A stretch of DNA of 64,000 nucleotides from Cochlodiniinecator piscidefendens (GCF_011326755.1 NZ_JAAOIE010000001.1:884849-948848), one strand, 5' to 3'. Positions 8,792 through 18,615 are shown, counted from the first letter of the stretch. A program made the numbers and translations. Notes: generated by a model from the sequence alone, not told the origin.

Positions 8792-9105
8792 GCGAGTCAG
8801 CTTAGCGAAAAAACCGCCTGAGTTAAAGAAACGTTCTCAAATTGTTCTTATGATTTTTTCAATTGAATTTCATTGAAATCACATCGTTTTTCTCAGTTAG
8901 CGCAACCAATTCCACGATAAGTAACAGAATTATAAAGGTGCTTCGCGCTCGGCTGTGAATTTGTCGTTTTTCGCTCGCGACAGATTAATATGAAACCTTA
9001 CACAATGCTTGCAAGGATAGCTAAGTCCTGCTTATGCTGCGCCGCAGCAATACCTGCGACATCTGGTCCACATTTTGCACCCGCAAAAGAATAGGAGAGC
9101 CACCT

Positions 9106-12100
9106 GTGCCCGAGTTTAAAAAAATCCTAATCGCCAACAGAGGCGAAATTGCCATTCGCGTTATGCGCGCTGCCAATGAAATGGGAAAACAAACCGTAGC
9201 GGTTTTTGCTGAGGAAGATAAACTCAGCCTACATCGCTTTAAGGCAGATGAAGCCTACCGCATCGGTGAAGGCATGGGTCCTGTTGCGGCTTACCTTAGC
9301 ATCGAAGAAATCATTCGTGTTGCAAAGATGTCCGGCGCGGATGCGATCCACCCTGGATATGGTCTCTTATCTGAAAACCCCGATTTTGTTGACGCTTGTG
9401 ATGCTGCTGGCATTACCTTCGTCGGCCCAAAAGCGGCGACAATGCGCGCACTTGGTGATAAAGCTTCTGCGCGCAAAGTCGCGGTTGAAGCAGGTGTTCC
9501 CGTCATCCCAGCCACCGAAGTTCTCGGCACAGACATGGCTGCGATCCGTGAGGAAGCAGCCGAAGTTGGTTATCCTTTGATGTTAAAAGCGTCATGGGGC
9601 GGCGGCGGTCGCGGTATGCGTCCGATCATGGGCCCGGATGAAGTCGAAGAAAAAGTTCTCGAAGGACGTCGCGAAGCCGAAGCCGCTTTTGGCAATGGCG
9701 AAGGCTATCTTGAAAAGATGATTCTACGTGCCCGTCACGTCGAAGTTCAAATTCTTGGCGATACGCACGGCGGAATGTACCATCTGTTTGAACGCGACTG
9801 TTCTGTTCAGCGCCGTAATCAAAAAGTGGTTGAACGCGCCCCCGCCCCGTATTTGTCAGAAGAGCAGCGCGCAGAAATCTGTGAACTTGGCTACAAAATC
9901 TGTAAACACGTAAACTACGAATGCGCCGGCACTGTTGAATTCCTAATGGATATGGACAGCGGCAAATTCTACTTCATCGAGGTGAACCCACGCGTTCAGG
10001 TGGAACACACTGTTACCGAAGAAGTGACGGGCATCGACATTGTTCAGGCTCAAATCCGGATTGCCGAAGGTAAAACAATCGCGGAAGCAACAGGCAAAGC
10101 ATCGCAAGATGAAGTGCGCCTAAATGGTCATGCGCTTCAGACCCGCATCACCACCGAAGATCCATTGAACAACTTCATCCCGGATTATGGCCGTATTACA
10201 GCCTATCGTTCTGCGACGGGTATGGGCATTCGTTTGGACGGCGGCACAGCTTACTCTGGCGGCGTCATCACGCGCTACTACGATTCTCTACTAACAAAAA
10301 TCACAGCAAGCGCCCAAACACCTGAGGCAGCAATCGCCCGGATGGACCGCGCATTGCGTGAATTCCGTATTCGCGGCGTTTCAACGAACATTGCGTTTGT
10401 TGAAAACCTGCTGAAACACCCGACCTTCCTCGATAACACTTACACGACTAAGTTTATTGACACGACGCCAGAGCTGTTCCAGTTCAAAAAGCGTCGGGAT
10501 CGAGCGACCAAAATTCTGACCTACATCGCGGATATTTCTGTCAACGGTCACCCCGAAACCGAGGGCCGTGTAAAACCTGCGGCAGACCTGAAGACACCTA
10601 AAGCCCCACGCGTTCTAGGCGAACAAACCTCTGGCACACGCAATTTGCTTGAGGAAAAAGGCCCGCAAGCTGTTGCCGACTGGATGGCGGCGCAAAAGCA
10701 GCTTCTGCTCACCGATACAACCATGCGTGACGGTCACCAATCGCTGCTCGCAACGCGTATGCGCTCGATCGACATGATCAAAGCAGCACCAGCCTATTCT
10801 GCAAACCTGCCGCAACTGTTTTCTGTAGAATGCTGGGGCGGCGCGACATTTGATGTTGCTTACCGTTTCTTGCAGGAATGCCCGTGGCAGCGTCTTCGTG
10901 ATCTGCGCAAATCCATGCCAAACCTCATGACGCAAATGTTGTTGCGCGCTTCAAACGGTGTTGGCTACACAAATTATCCTGACAACGTGGTGCAGGAATT
11001 TGTCGGCCAAGCCGCGAGCAGCGGCGTGGATGTTTTCCGTGTCTTTGACAGCCTCAACTGGGTTGAAAATATGCGCGTTGCAATGGATGCCGTTGTTGAA
11101 GCCAACAAGGTTTGCGAAGGCACAGTTTGTTATACGGGTGACATCCTAAACCCAGATCGCGCGAAATACGATCTTCAGTATTACGTCAACATGGGTAAAG
11201 ACCTAAAAGCAGCAGGTGCGCATGTACTCGGCCTGAAGGATATGGCCGGCCTTCTAAAACCGGCAGCCGCCCGTGTATTGGTCAAAGCACTTAAGGAAGA
11301 GGTTGGTCTACCAATTCACTTCCACACGCATGACACATCCGGCATTGCCGCCGCGACCATCCTTGCAGCCGCGGATGCAGGTGTTGACGCGGTTGATGCG
11401 GCTATGGATGCGTTCTCGGGCGGCACTTCACAGCCATGTCTGGGCTCTATCGTTGAAGCACTGGCGCACACAGATCGTGATACCGGCCTTGATATCGAAG
11501 CTGTGCGCGAAATGTCTGATTACTGGGAACACGTGCGCGGTCAATACGCCGCCTTTGAAAGCGGCACCTCTGCGCCTGCCTCTGAGGTATATCTGCATGA
11601 AATGCCCGGCGGTCAGTTCACCAACTTGAAGGCACAAGCGCGCAGCCTAGGTCTTGAAGAAAAATGGCCTGAGGTTGCCCAAACTTATGCAGATGTGAAC
11701 CAAATGTTTGGTGACATCGTCAAAGTCACCCCGTCTTCCAAAGTGGTTGGCGACATGGCCTTGATGATGGTGTCACAGGGGCTAACACGGGATGAGGTTG
11801 AAAACCCTGATGTTGACGTGGCCTTCCCTGACTCAGTGATTGACATGATGCGCGGCAACCTTGGTCAGCCTCCCGGCGGCTTCCCTAAGGCGTTCCAGCA
11901 AAAGGTTCTGAAAGGTGACGCACCAGCGACGACACGTCCAGGCGAACATCTTGCGCCAATCGATCTTGAGAAAGTGCGCAGCGAGCTGTCAGAAGAACTA
12001 GAGGGCTTTAAGGTCGATGACGAAGACCTCAATGGTTACCTCATGTATCCGAAGGTATTTCTAGATTATATGGGCCGTCATCGTACCTACGGGCCTGTTC

Positions 12101-12546
12101 GCACCCTACCGACAAAAACGTTCTTCTATGGCATGGAACCGGGTGAAGAGATTTCAGCCGAAATCGATCCCGGGAAAATTCTCGAAGTTCGCATGCAGGC
12201 CATGGGCGAAACCGGTGAAGACGGTAATGTGAAAGTGTTCTTTGAACTAAACGGTCAACCACGTGTTATTCGTGTTCCCAACCGTGCTGTTCAGGCACAA
12301 ACGGCAAGCCGTCCCAAAGCCGAGGCAGGCAATGCAAACCATATCGGCGCACCTATGCCGGGCGTTGTTGCATCGGTCGTTGTAACAGCTGGTCAGCAAG
12401 TCAAAGAAGGCGATTTGCTTTTAACTATTGAAGCCATGAAAATGGAAACCGGCATCCACGCTGAACGCGACGCGACTGTATCAGCGCTGCATGTGTCAGC
12501 AGGTGGGCAGATCGACGCAAAGGATTTGTTGGTCGAACTCGAATAA
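9106..12546 (+). CDS. pyc: Pyruvate carboxylase
   Basis: Biotin-dependent cytosolic enzyme turning pyruvate, bicarbonate and ATP into oxaloacetate, the main anaplerotic step. Its 1,146 residues carry in order: biotin carboxylase (FKKILIANRGEIAIRV; ATP-grasp KASWGGGGRGMR; FIEVNPRVQVEHTVTEE), carboxyltransferase (LLTDTTMRDGHQSLLATR; VECWGGATFDVA), the PC tetramerisation region, and the C-terminal biotinyl domain with the attachment motif EAMKMETGI. I chose GTG at 9106 (VPEFKKIL) because AGGAGAG lies just upstream; an upstream ATG at 9034 would add an unconserved 24-residue tail. All active-site regions appear intact. Confidence 0.97.
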   Translation: MPEFKKILIANRGEIAIRVMRAANEMGKQTVAVFAEEDKLSLHRFKADEAYRIGEGMGPVAAYLSIEEIIRVAKMSGADAIHPGYGLLSENPDFVDACDAAGITFVGPKAATMRALGDKASARKVAVEAGVPVIPATEVLGTDMAAIREEAAEVGYPLMLKASWGGGGRGMRPIMGPDEVEEKVLEGRREAEAAFGNGEGYLEKMILRARHVEVQILGDTHGGMYHLFERDCSVQRRNQKVVERAPAPYLSEEQRAEICELGYKICKHVNYECAGTVEFLMDMDSGKFYFIEVNPRVQVEHTVTEEVTGIDIVQAQIRIAEGKTIAEATGKASQDEVRLNGHALQTRITTEDPLNNFIPDYGRITAYRSATGMGIRLDGGTAYSGGVITRYYDSLLTKITASAQTPEAAIARMDRALREFRIRGVSTNIAFVENLLKHPTFLDNTYTTKFIDTTPELFQFKKRRDRATKILTYIADISVNGHPETEGRVKPAADLKTPKAPRVLGEQTSGTRNLLEEKGPQAVADWMAAQKQLLLTDTTMRDGHQSLLATRMRSIDMIKAAPAYSANLPQLFSVECWGGATFDVAYRFLQECPWQRLRDLRKSMPNLMTQMLLRASNGVGYTNYPDNVVQEFVGQAASSGVDVFRVFDSLNWVENMRVAMDAVVEANKVCEGTVCYTGDILNPDRAKYDLQYYVNMGKDLKAAGAHVLGLKDMAGLLKPAAARVLVKALKEEVGLPIHFHTHDTSGIAAATILAAADAGVDAVDAAMDAFSGGTSQPCLGSIVEALAHTDRDTGLDIEAVREMSDYWEHVRGQYAAFESGTSAPASEVYLHEMPGGQFTNLKAQARSLGLEEKWPEVAQTYADVNQMFGDIVKVTPSSKVVGDMALMMVSQGLTRDEVENPDVDVAFPDSVIDMMRGNLGQPPGGFPKAFQQKVLKGDAPATTRPGEHLAPIDLEKVRSELSEELEGFKVDDEDLNGYLMYPKVFLDYMGRHRTYGPVRTLPTKTFFYGMEPGEEISAEIDPGKILEVRMQAMGETGEDGNVKVFFELNGQPRVIRVPNRAVQAQTASRPKAEAGNANHIGAPMPGVVASVVVTAGQQVKEGDLLLTIEAMKMETGIHAERDATVSALHVSAGGQIDAKDLLVELE

Positions 12547-12559
12547 CCACAGACCATCT

Positions 12560-12633
12560 AAAAGCAGCAAACACTTGCTGCTTTTACCACTCATAAGGTT
12601 AGGCAGCCACATCGCGGTGCCTAACCTTTTTTT
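12560..12633 (+). terminator. Two tandem hairpins, the second a strong intrinsic terminator, after pyc
   Basis: A first stem (AAAGCAGCAA/TTGCTGCTTT) lies at 12560-12585. The second at 12595-12633 (AAGGTTAGGCA pairing with TGCCTAACCTT, 12-nt loop) runs into seven or more T residues. Both follow the pyc stop within 90 bp. Confidence 0.88.
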
Positions 12634-12738
12634 ATTGGTCACTCCTTAGCACCCCTCCAACAATAACGCTGCGGATGATCTCGATCCCCTGGACTGCTAT
12701 CGGGTGATGGGAATGTTTCATTTTATCAAATCTCAAGT

Positions 12739-12758
12739 TGTAATGTTATAACATATCA
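12739..12758 (+). promoter_or_regulatory. Putative Zur (zinc uptake regulator) operator
   Basis: TGTAATGTTATAACATATCA contains the perfect 12-bp palindrome ATGTTATAACAT, which closely resembles the Zur box of proteobacteria. It lies about 70 bp upstream of a COG0523 GTPase gene, a class often derepressed by zinc starvation. The assignment is by motif resemblance only. Confidence 0.65.
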
Positions 12759-12824
12759 TTTAAACGATTCCAAAACCACATTGTATCGCTTTCGATTTTC
12801 TCTCGCCGCAAAGGTATCAATCAG

Positions 12825-14036
12825 ATGTTAGACACCCGCCTTCCCGTAACCGTTTTATCTGGATTTCTTGGCGCTGGAAAAACCACCCTTTTGAATCGTG
12901 TTCTTAACAATCGCGACGGCCTTCGGGTTGCTGTGATTGTCAATGATATGTCTGAAGTGAACATCGATGCAGATCTTGTACGCGCTGACACTGAATTAAG
13001 CCGTACCGACGAAACCTTGGTGGAAATGTCGAACGGCTGTATATGCTGTACACTTCGGGATGATTTATTAGAAGAGGTCCGGCGCCTCGCATCCGAGGGG
13101 CGTTTTGATTATTTATTAATTGAATCCACAGGCATCTCCGAACCACTCCCTGTTGCTGCGACCTTTGACTTTCGAGACGAAGCCGGCGACAGCCTGTCAG
13201 ATGTTGCACGCCTAGACACTATGGTCACTGTCGTTGATGCTGCAAACCTTCTGCATGATTATTCGTCCCATGACTTCCTCAAAGATCGAGGAGAAACCAT
13301 GGGAGAAGAGGATGAACGCACCCTCGTGCATTTGCTCACCGATCAGATCGAATTTGCAGACGTGGTCATTCTGAATAAAGTTGACGACGCAGGACATGAA
13401 AAAACAGATGCCGCCCGGAAGATCATTCGCAGCCTAAATGCTGATGCCGAAATTATTGAAACCAACCGCTCAATCGTAGAGGCAGGAAAAATCCTTAACA
13501 CGGGTCTTTTTGATTTTGATCAAGCACACGAACACCCCATGTGGGCCAAGGAATTGTATGGTTTTGCGGACCATGTGCCCGAAACAGAGGAATACGGCGT
13601 TGGCTCATACGTATATCGTGCCAGATTACCGTTCATTCCAGAGCGTATCCTCGAAGTTTTAAACGGGACTCTTCCTGGGGTGATCCGCGCCAAAGGCCAT
13701 TTCTGGATTTCGACCCGCCCTGATTGGGTCGCTGAGTACTCTTTGGCCGGTTCTCTCTCAAGTGTTAAACCTCTTGGCACGTGGTGGGCCTCCGTACCAA
13801 AAGATAGATATCCCACGAACGACAGCGCACAGGCCTATATGCAGGCCCATTGGCAGGAACCATGGGGGGATCGACGCCAAGAACTCGTTTTCATCGGGGC
13901 TGGAATTGATTGGCCTGCGCTAAAAACACGATTGGATACCTGTCTTATCCCTGCACTCGCGGCTGTTGGGCCTGACAACCTACCGGACTATCCTGATCCA
14001 TTTCCAAGCTGGCGTAAGTCGGAGGATGCTGCATGA
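12825..14036 (+). CDS. CobW/COG0523 family GTPase, probable zinc metallochaperone
   Basis: A 403-residue G3E GTPase with the Walker [10 protein letters not shown] (residues 13-21), the metal-binding CICC (72-75, in [12 protein letters not shown]), an [15 protein letters not shown] switch segment and the C-terminal CobW domain. COG0523 members deliver or sense metals; a Zur-like box upstream and a DUF1826 partner place this one with the zinc-starvation subgroup (YciC/ZigA-like) rather than with cobalamin synthesis. No cobalamin genes are nearby. It overlaps the next gene in an ATGA and so heads a three-gene operon. Confidence 0.9.
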   Translation: MLDTRLPVTVLSGFLGAGKTTLLNRVLNNRDGLRVAVIVNDMSEVNIDADLVRADTELSRTDETLVEMSNGCICCTLRDDLLEEVRRLASEGRFDYLLIESTGISEPLPVAATFDFRDEAGDSLSDVARLDTMVTVVDAANLLHDYSSHDFLKDRGETMGEEDERTLVHLLTDQIEFADVVILNKVDDAGHEKTDAARKIIRSLNADAEIIETNRSIVEAGKILNTGLFDFDQAHEHPMWAKELYGFADHVPETEEYGVGSYVYRARLPFIPERILEVLNGTLPGVIRAKGHFWISTRPDWVAEYSLAGSLSSVKPLGTWWASVPKDRYPTNDSAQAYMQAHWQEPWGDRRQELVFIGAGIDWPALKTRLDTCLIPALAAVGPDNLPDYPDPFPSWRKSEDAA

Positions 14037-14668
14037 ACGCCATTAGCAATTTGGCCGACGCCACGACGATCAGTGTTCAGAACGTCGACACCCCTAACGC
14101 CCTCAGTGCTTTTTTGAACCCAGCATGCGCCGCAGCGATTTGGAATAAACACACTCCCGCCCATATCCAAAGCGGGTTAAACAATCTGAGGCCAGAACAA
14201 CTGCCCCGCGGACGTATCACCCTTCGGTCTGAACTCGCAGCTGAGGCCGTAACCCACCTTTGCGACATCGCAGAAATGCCTTCGGGACCAGAACGTGATT
14301 GGCTTGAGAGCGATATCGCCGCGCTTGCTACGTTATTTTCTGAATTGCTTAATACAAAATACCTAAGGCTTCGGCTGGATGTTGTCACAACCAACGCCTG
14401 TCGGAAATTTCATATAGATGCTTTAACCGCACGGTTGGTCTGCACTTATCGTGGAACAGGCACACAATATGGATTCGCCCAGGCAGGCAATGATCCAAAG
14501 CGTATCATCACTGTTGATACTGGCGCGCCTATACTTCTACGTGGAACGCTGTGGCCAGAAAAGCCTGCATCGGGATTGCTGCATCGCTCCCCACCTATCG
14601 AAGGCACGAATGAAACACGGTTGGTTCTTGTCTTAGACCCCGTTCTTGATCCGGAAGGCGATGCATGA
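14033..14668 (+). CDS. DUF1826 family protein
   Basis: A 211-residue cytosolic protein without signal peptide or membrane segment. The central part ([20 protein letters not shown], residues about 103-122, then [12 protein letters not shown]) and the end ([18 protein letters not shown]) match the DUF1826 family as I know it. This family is found beside COG0523 GTPases under zinc control. The CxxFH pair and other His residues (CRKFHID, LLHRSPP) could bind metal, but this is inference. It is translationally coupled on both sides (ATGA overlaps at 14033 and 14665). Confidence 0.8.
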   Translation: MNAISNLADATTISVQNVDTPNALSAFLNPACAAAIWNKHTPAHIQSGLNNLRPEQLPRGRITLRSELAAEAVTHLCDIAEMPSGPERDWLESDIAALATLFSELLNTKYLRLRLDVVTTNACRKFHIDALTARLVCTYRGTGTQYGFAQAGNDPKRIITVDTGAPILLRGTLWPEKPASGLLHRSPPIEGTNETRLVLVLDPVLDPEGDA

Positions 14669-14925
14669 CCCGAAACCTTGGACAAAGCAGCCTACGGCGG
14701 AAACGCCGTTCACGCGATCCAATGGCTGCTTATGACAGCCTTCCCGCCCCGCTGCGCGAGTGGCTTTCACAGGCAGCACTTCCTTGGTCGCCAGCATCCG
14801 CGCGGCGTCTTTGGTCGAAATCTTTGGCAAAAGGGCGCACGCCTGAAGAAACACTAATATTCTTGAGCCACGCAGAAACCCGCACACTTGCCCGAGACCA
14901 AGCAGCAGTAAAGCTAGAAAACTAA
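14665..14925 (+). CDS. DUF6525-like small basic protein
   Basis: An 86-residue protein, third in the CobW operon, overlapping DUF1826 by 4 bp. The core LRRKRRSRDPMAAYDSLPAP and the WLSQAALPWSPASARRLWSK segment are typical of a short family seen in Rhodobacteraceae (DUF6525 as I recall it). The protein is strongly basic at the N-terminus and has no signal peptide, so a nucleic-acid or ribosome partner is conceivable. No function is known to me. Its place in a likely zinc-responsive operon is the only functional hint. Confidence 0.7.
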   Translation: MTRNLGQSSLRRKRRSRDPMAAYDSLPAPLREWLSQAALPWSPASARRLWSKSLAKGRTPEETLIFLSHAETRTLARDQAAVKLEN

Positions 14926-15044
14926 GCAGTCCCACCTCACGTAAACAGAAACGCTCAACCACCTTTTTTACCTAGACGGGCACATATTCACTTTGACAAC
15001 GTATTTGACTTCGAGTCTTCTGATACAAATTAAAGGAACACTGT

Positions 15045-15431
15045 ATGCCCTTTGTGACACCGCTATACGCCGGAATTATCGGTCTTTTTTACGTTTTCCT
15101 TAGCTTTCGAGTAATTTTCCGTCGGAAGAACGCTCGCGTTTCTATCGGAGACGGAGAAGATAAAGAACTTCAGAAGCGTATTCGGGTACAAGCTAATTGT
15201 GGCGAATATGCCCCGATCACACTTTTGCTAATACTCATGGCGGAACTGCAGGGCGCCCCGATCTGGGTAATCCATCTACTGGGTATTGCATTCATTTCAG
15301 GCCGGATTTTGCATGCACGGGGTTTCGGTGCACGACCCCAAATTATGGCGCTACGCCAAGCGGGTATGATCCTGACGTTTATAGTCATTGTCGTCGCCAG
15401 CCTCGCGAACATTGGACATGCCTTTTATTGA
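15045..15431 (+). CDS. MAPEG family membrane protein
   Basis: A 128-residue integral membrane protein with four hydrophobic segments. The MAPEG signature is seen as RIRVQANCGEYAPITLLLILMAE (residues about 45-67), with the conserved N and E in helix 2, followed by a GRILHARGF segment. Bacterial MAPEG members resemble microsomal glutathione S-transferases, but most lack a proven substrate. A good ribosome site (AAAGGAAC) precedes the ATG. It stands alone between the CobW operon and a convergent gene. Confidence 0.88.
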   Translation: MPFVTPLYAGIIGLFYVFLSFRVIFRRKNARVSIGDGEDKELQKRIRVQANCGEYAPITLLLILMAELQGAPIWVIHLLGIAFISGRILHARGFGARPQIMALRQAGMILTFIVIVVASLANIGHAFY

Positions 15432-15462
15432 TAAAGCCCCACGGATCGGGACTTTACCATTG

Positions 15463-16353
15463 TTATCGCTTTATAAAACTGGGGTCGACATTCCCCATCA
15501 AACACCGCGGGATGATGGGATAATCTACGGTTAAAAAATATGCATAAGTCCCATCTGGATAATCTGCCGTTCTTACCACGGCACCGTTACATTCATCCAG
15601 AGTTCCCGATCCAGCAACATAGAGATAGTCCTGAACGAATGCCCCGTCGTAGGCTCCTGTTGGTGCCTGCCCACCGGGCCTATCCCCAGACCTTAATTGA
15701 TAAGCACTTTCCATCATGACAACCGCGCCATCGACCTCAGCAGTCAAAGCATAGATCGGAAAACCATCGGCCGCCCAGCCAATCAGTGGGCTTTGTTCAG
15801 TCGCGGACCAGCCCAACTCCTGCATTAGTCCCACGGGTAAACCGTGATAATGATATGTTCCATCAGGCTGAACATGGGCGTAGTTTGTGTCTAACCCCAA
15901 TGTCACCGCCCCACCAAGCGCTTCATATTGCCAGCCAAGGTTGGGGTTGCCTTGCCAAAACTCAGCAGCACCTGGGTCAAAGACCACCCCATTCACGGCG
16001 ACACCGAACAAATCCCCCAACCCCAAGTCATCCATGCGTCGCGTTTCAGGGTCAACGGGCATCTGCAGATTAACATCTTGCATCTGTATTTCGTGTGGAT
16101 TGCCCGCATTAGGAAAGGCACCAACGGCGTGGGTTGGTAGCCCATTCCCCGACAGACGGCGCGTGGTGCCGCTTTGTTCGATAGAAACCTGTGCATTGCT
16201 CATTGTGTATTGAGCAGCGTTCAGCATTAATTCCTGCGCAGCCGTTGTGGTATGCTCTCGCATTTTAGGTCTACCCTGTGCGGTGCTTTCGGCAACAAAC
16301 CCAATTGCGATCAAAACTGCTAATGACACGCCTTTCAACAATTGCTTATCCAT
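15463..16353 (-). CDS. YHYH domain secreted protein
   Basis: A 296-residue exported protein. The N-terminus (MDKQLLKGVSLAVLIAIGFV, cleavage probably after STAQG) is a signal peptide. The YHYH motif appears as PDGTYHYHGLPVGLM near residue 166, inside a domain that also holds GAVTLGLDTNYAHVQ and GWAADGFPIYAL. YHYH proteins are periplasmic or secreted proteins of unknown biochemical role; the clustered His residues suggest metal binding. It follows the small periplasmic protein gene by 3 bp, so the two form an operon. Confidence 0.85.
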   Translation of the reverse strand: MDKQLLKGVSLAVLIAIGFVAESTAQGRPKMREHTTTAAQELMLNAAQYTMSNAQVSIEQSGTTRRLSGNGLPTHAVGAFPNAGNPHEIQMQDVNLQMPVDPETRRMDDLGLGDLFGVAVNGVVFDPGAAEFWQGNPNLGWQYEALGGAVTLGLDTNYAHVQPDGTYHYHGLPVGLMQELGWSATEQSPLIGWAADGFPIYALTAEVDGAVVMMESAYQLRSGDRPGGQAPTGAYDGAFVQDYLYVAGSGTLDECNGAVVRTADYPDGTYAYFLTVDYPIIPRCLMGNVDPSFIKR

Positions 16354-16356
16354 ATC

Positions 16357-16731
16357 TTACCCCTCCACGATAACCAAAACGGGACCGCTCCCGTGGGGAC
16401 CAAAATCGAGCAGAAGTGAAAACAAATTAGGCGTGGCCCCAATTAAAGTTGCCCGCAACGTTTGCATGGATCCAGCTGGCATTGTGAGCGGCATATCAGC
16501 AATCACTTCCATCCCCTGACTCTGGAGGCCATAGAGCGTCACATCGGCCTCTTCGCGGCTCTTGAGTTCTACAATGACCTCCACCCCATCTGGCGTCCTT
16601 GTGGCACGTATGACATTGGCATCTATTGCCAAATTTGAATGACCCTCATGCGCAGAACTCGGACCAACGATCCCCCATACGGTCACAAATGCCATCGTTG
16701 CACCATTTATGAAACTTCGTCGTGCGATCAT
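16357..16731 (-). CDS. Small exported protein with Tat-like signal, cupredoxin/PCuAC-like fold possible
   Basis: A 124-residue protein. The start MIARRSFINGATMAF has GGGACAGGG upstream and an RR motif followed by a hydrophobic stretch ending in SSAHEGHS, so a signal peptide (possibly Tat) is likely. The mature part (LAIDANVIRATRTPDGVEVIVELKS..., TMPAGSMQTLRATLIGATP) reads as a beta-rich domain; the M-x-A-G-S-M stretch resembles PCuAC-type copper chaperones but the usual His/Met set is incomplete. The longer frame to 16800 lacks a ribosome site. It is the first gene of the pair with the YHYH protein. Confidence 0.65.
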   Translation of the reverse strand: MIARRSFINGATMAFVTVWGIVGPSSAHEGHSNLAIDANVIRATRTPDGVEVIVELKSREEADVTLYGLQSQGMEVIADMPLTMPAGSMQTLRATLIGATPNLFSLLLDFGPHGSGPVLVIVEG

Positions 16732-16877
16732 GATCCCTGTCCCTTTGCATTTCTTAAGAGTGATACGCAGCGCGATCAGATTTCCGTCGCGCCCCAGCAA
16801 AGTTTTTTTCCCGAAGTCTCATTTTCCGCTTGCAGGTTAGGGCTATAATATTTAGATCAGCCCTCACCAGACAGGAT

Positions 16878-16952
16878 GCGGGCGTAGCTCAGGGGTAGAG
16901 CATAACCTTGCCAAGGTTAGGGTCGAGAGTTCGAATCTCTTCGCCCGCTCCA
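16878..16952 (+). tRNA. tRNA-Gly (GCC), copy 1
   Basis: A 75-nt cloverleaf with acceptor GCGGGCG/CGCCCGC, D-arm GCTC...GAGC, anticodon stem TAACC/GGTTA around TTGCCAA (anticodon GCC), T-arm GAGAG-TTCGAAT-CTCTT, and an encoded CCA. Confidence 0.97.
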
Positions 16953-16975
16953 GTCTGATAAAATACAATCCGGTT

Positions 16976-17050
16976 GCGGGCGTAGCTCAGGGGTAGAGCA
17001 TAACCTTGCCAAGGTTAGGGTCGAGAGTTCGAATCTCTTCGCCCGCTCCA
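16976..17050 (+). tRNA. tRNA-Gly (GCC), copy 2
   Basis: Identical over all 75 nt to the copy that ends 23 bp upstream, with a different short spacer, so the pair is a tandem duplication and probably one transcript. Confidence 0.97.
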
Positions 17051-17128
17051 GATTGTAAAACTTCCCAGAACTCAGAATGATCTTCCCAGACAAGCAGCCT
17101 TAAACGCTGCGCTGCTAAGCAATTCTCA

Positions 17129-17602
17129 TTATAGTTTTGACGATATTACGCCGGTGTTAAATCCCCCCATGCGTAATTCCCCAAACAAACGCTGATATTC
17201 AATTTTCGGGCACCGGTTTTGAATGACCTCAACACCCCTTGCTTCAGCCATTTTCGCTGCATCAACGTGTTCAACGCCGATCTGCATCCAAATTGTCTTC
17301 AAATTTGGCAAAACCTCTAGCGCCTCCTCCAGGATTGCGGGCACTTCTTCTGACCGGCGAAAAATATCGACCATATCAATCGAAGATCTATCTGGAATGG
17401 CCGACAGGCTTGAATGGACATCCTCTCCAAACAACCTTTGCCCAACGGCAACGGGGTTTACTGGAATCACCCGATACCCGCGCAACGACAAATAGCGCCC
17501 AACAAAATGACTTGGGCGAATTGGATTAGGAGACATACCAACACATGCAATGCATTTTGTTTGGGTCAGGATATTTTTCAAAAGTCGATCAGAATACGTC
17601 AT
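17129..17602 (-). CDS. CoA-binding domain protein (YccU-like)
   Basis: A 157-residue single-domain Rossmann protein. IACVGMSPNPIRPSHFVGRY (residues 18-37) is the nucleotide/CoA-binding loop, followed by GYRVIPVNPVAVGQRLFGE, DMVDIFRRSEEVP and TIWMQIGVEH, and CPKIEYQRL near the end, the standard order of the CoA_binding family represented by YccU. Its cellular role is not established; it probably binds CoA or acyl-CoA. The start at 17602 lies close after an intrinsic terminator of the upstream gene, so it has its own promoter in a gap of about 30 bp or depends on read-through. Confidence 0.88.
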   Translation of the reverse strand: MTYSDRLLKNILTQTKCIACVGMSPNPIRPSHFVGRYLSLRGYRVIPVNPVAVGQRLFGEDVHSSLSAIPDRSSIDMVDIFRRSEEVPAILEEALEVLPNLKTIWMQIGVEHVDAAKMAEARGVEVIQNRCPKIEYQRLFGELRMGGFNTGVISSKL

Positions 17603-17631
17603 AAATGGTGATTATCACCGTTCCCCAAAAG

Positions 17632-17663
17632 AAAAAAGCGCCCCTTGCAGTTGCAGAGGGCGC
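17632..17663 (-). terminator. Intrinsic terminator, leftward
   Basis: Minus-strand stem GCGCCC...GGGCGC with an inner TGCA/TGCA pairing, followed by TTTTTTC. It ends transcription from the YHS protein gene. Confidence 0.85.
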
Positions 17664-17795
17664 CAGTAGCGGAACGAGGGACAGTATTAGAAATCAGATG
17701 TTCCAAATCTGGCTTCTACTCTTCAATGTAGGTTCTCAAAACTACATTTAAAGATCATGTAAAACACTTGTGAAGACGACGTTAACAGCCAAGAC

Positions 17796-18251
17796 CTATG
17801 CCAGCACGTTTGGCCAGTTGTTATCGGCCAACGCAACATTGCCAGCAATATCTTGTGACCAAATCCCACGAACCGTTAAATTATAGTTCAAAAACAACTT
17901 ACCTTCGTGGATTGTCCATGCATCTGGTTCCGTTGTAGCAACTGCTCCGCGAGAAACAGCATAAGCACAATATCCACCATACTGAGGCGCGTACGCGCTG
18001 GGATTCATTTCAAAGGCTTCTAAATTTTCAGCAGTAGCAAACCGCCAGATCGCGCCACCCCACATTAATCTATAAGCGTCATCACCATAAACAGGTGCGG
18101 AATCGGTAAAATACGCAACGGGGTCATACCCATTTATCGCCACGCCTTCGTGCTGATACACCATAGGCGACGAAGCCATTGCAGGGCGTACCAATGCTCC
18201 GCTTACGGGAATGGTAGCAAGTAATCCCAAAAATGCGCGACGGGTGTTCAT
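17796..18251 (-). CDS. YHS domain exported protein
   Basis: A 151-residue protein. MNTRRAFLGLLATIPVSGAL, with RR and a following hydrophobic stretch ending in AMAS, is a likely Tat signal. The rest contains a YHS-like domain: AINGYDPVAYFTD (about residues 44-56), WRFATAENLEAFEMNPSAYAPQYGGYCAYAVS, typical of YHS proteins with a metal-binding Cys. ATG at 18251 is preceded by AAAGGACTACCA, so I prefer it to the ATG at 18266. Such proteins often accompany copper or other metal handling, but there is no partner gene here. Confidence 0.87.
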   Translation of the reverse strand: MNTRRAFLGLLATIPVSGALVRPAMASSPMVYQHEGVAINGYDPVAYFTDSAPVYGDDAYRLMWGGAIWRFATAENLEAFEMNPSAYAPQYGGYCAYAVSRGAVATTEPDAWTIHEGKLFLNYNLTVRGIWSQDIAGNVALADNNWPNVLA

Positions 18252-18565
18252 TGGTAGTCCTTTCATTCAGATTTACTTAAGAATGATTGCTCTTTGACAG
18301 GAAAGCTAGCCGCCTAACAGAACTGTGAAGAAATACCCAATTTTCGCAACAATTCATGGCTGAAATAGACTGAGGAAAAAAATGGTGACTTAAAAACAAG
18401 AATTTTTGCTGGACAGTTCTCTGATTTCACTCAGAAACTTAGCATGAATAATTTCTTTGCAGCTTCTGCGAGGAAATATTCTTAGGCACAGAATTCTGGA
18501 TGTTGCCTAATCTCTTTGTAACTTTAGAAATTTCTTGGAACCTACAGCGCAATCGAGAAATTCGC
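18252..18565. other. Intergenic region, no gene seen
   Basis: About 310 AT-rich bases between the YHS gene and the inverted repeat beyond rlmB. Short frames only. It presumably carries the YHS gene promoter. Confidence 0.5.
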
Positions 18566-18610
18566 AATTCTAAGGGCAGCGCGATTCTAAATAGTGCCGC
18601 CCTTAGAATT
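18566..18610. repeat. Inverted repeat downstream of rlmB
   Basis: AATTCTAAGGGC and GCCCTTAGAATT form a perfect 12-bp stem around a 21-nt loop. It sits 5 bp past the rlmB stop without a T-tract, so it may be a transcript-stabilising 3' structure rather than a classical terminator. Confidence 0.7.
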
Positions 18611-18615
18611 ATCGC

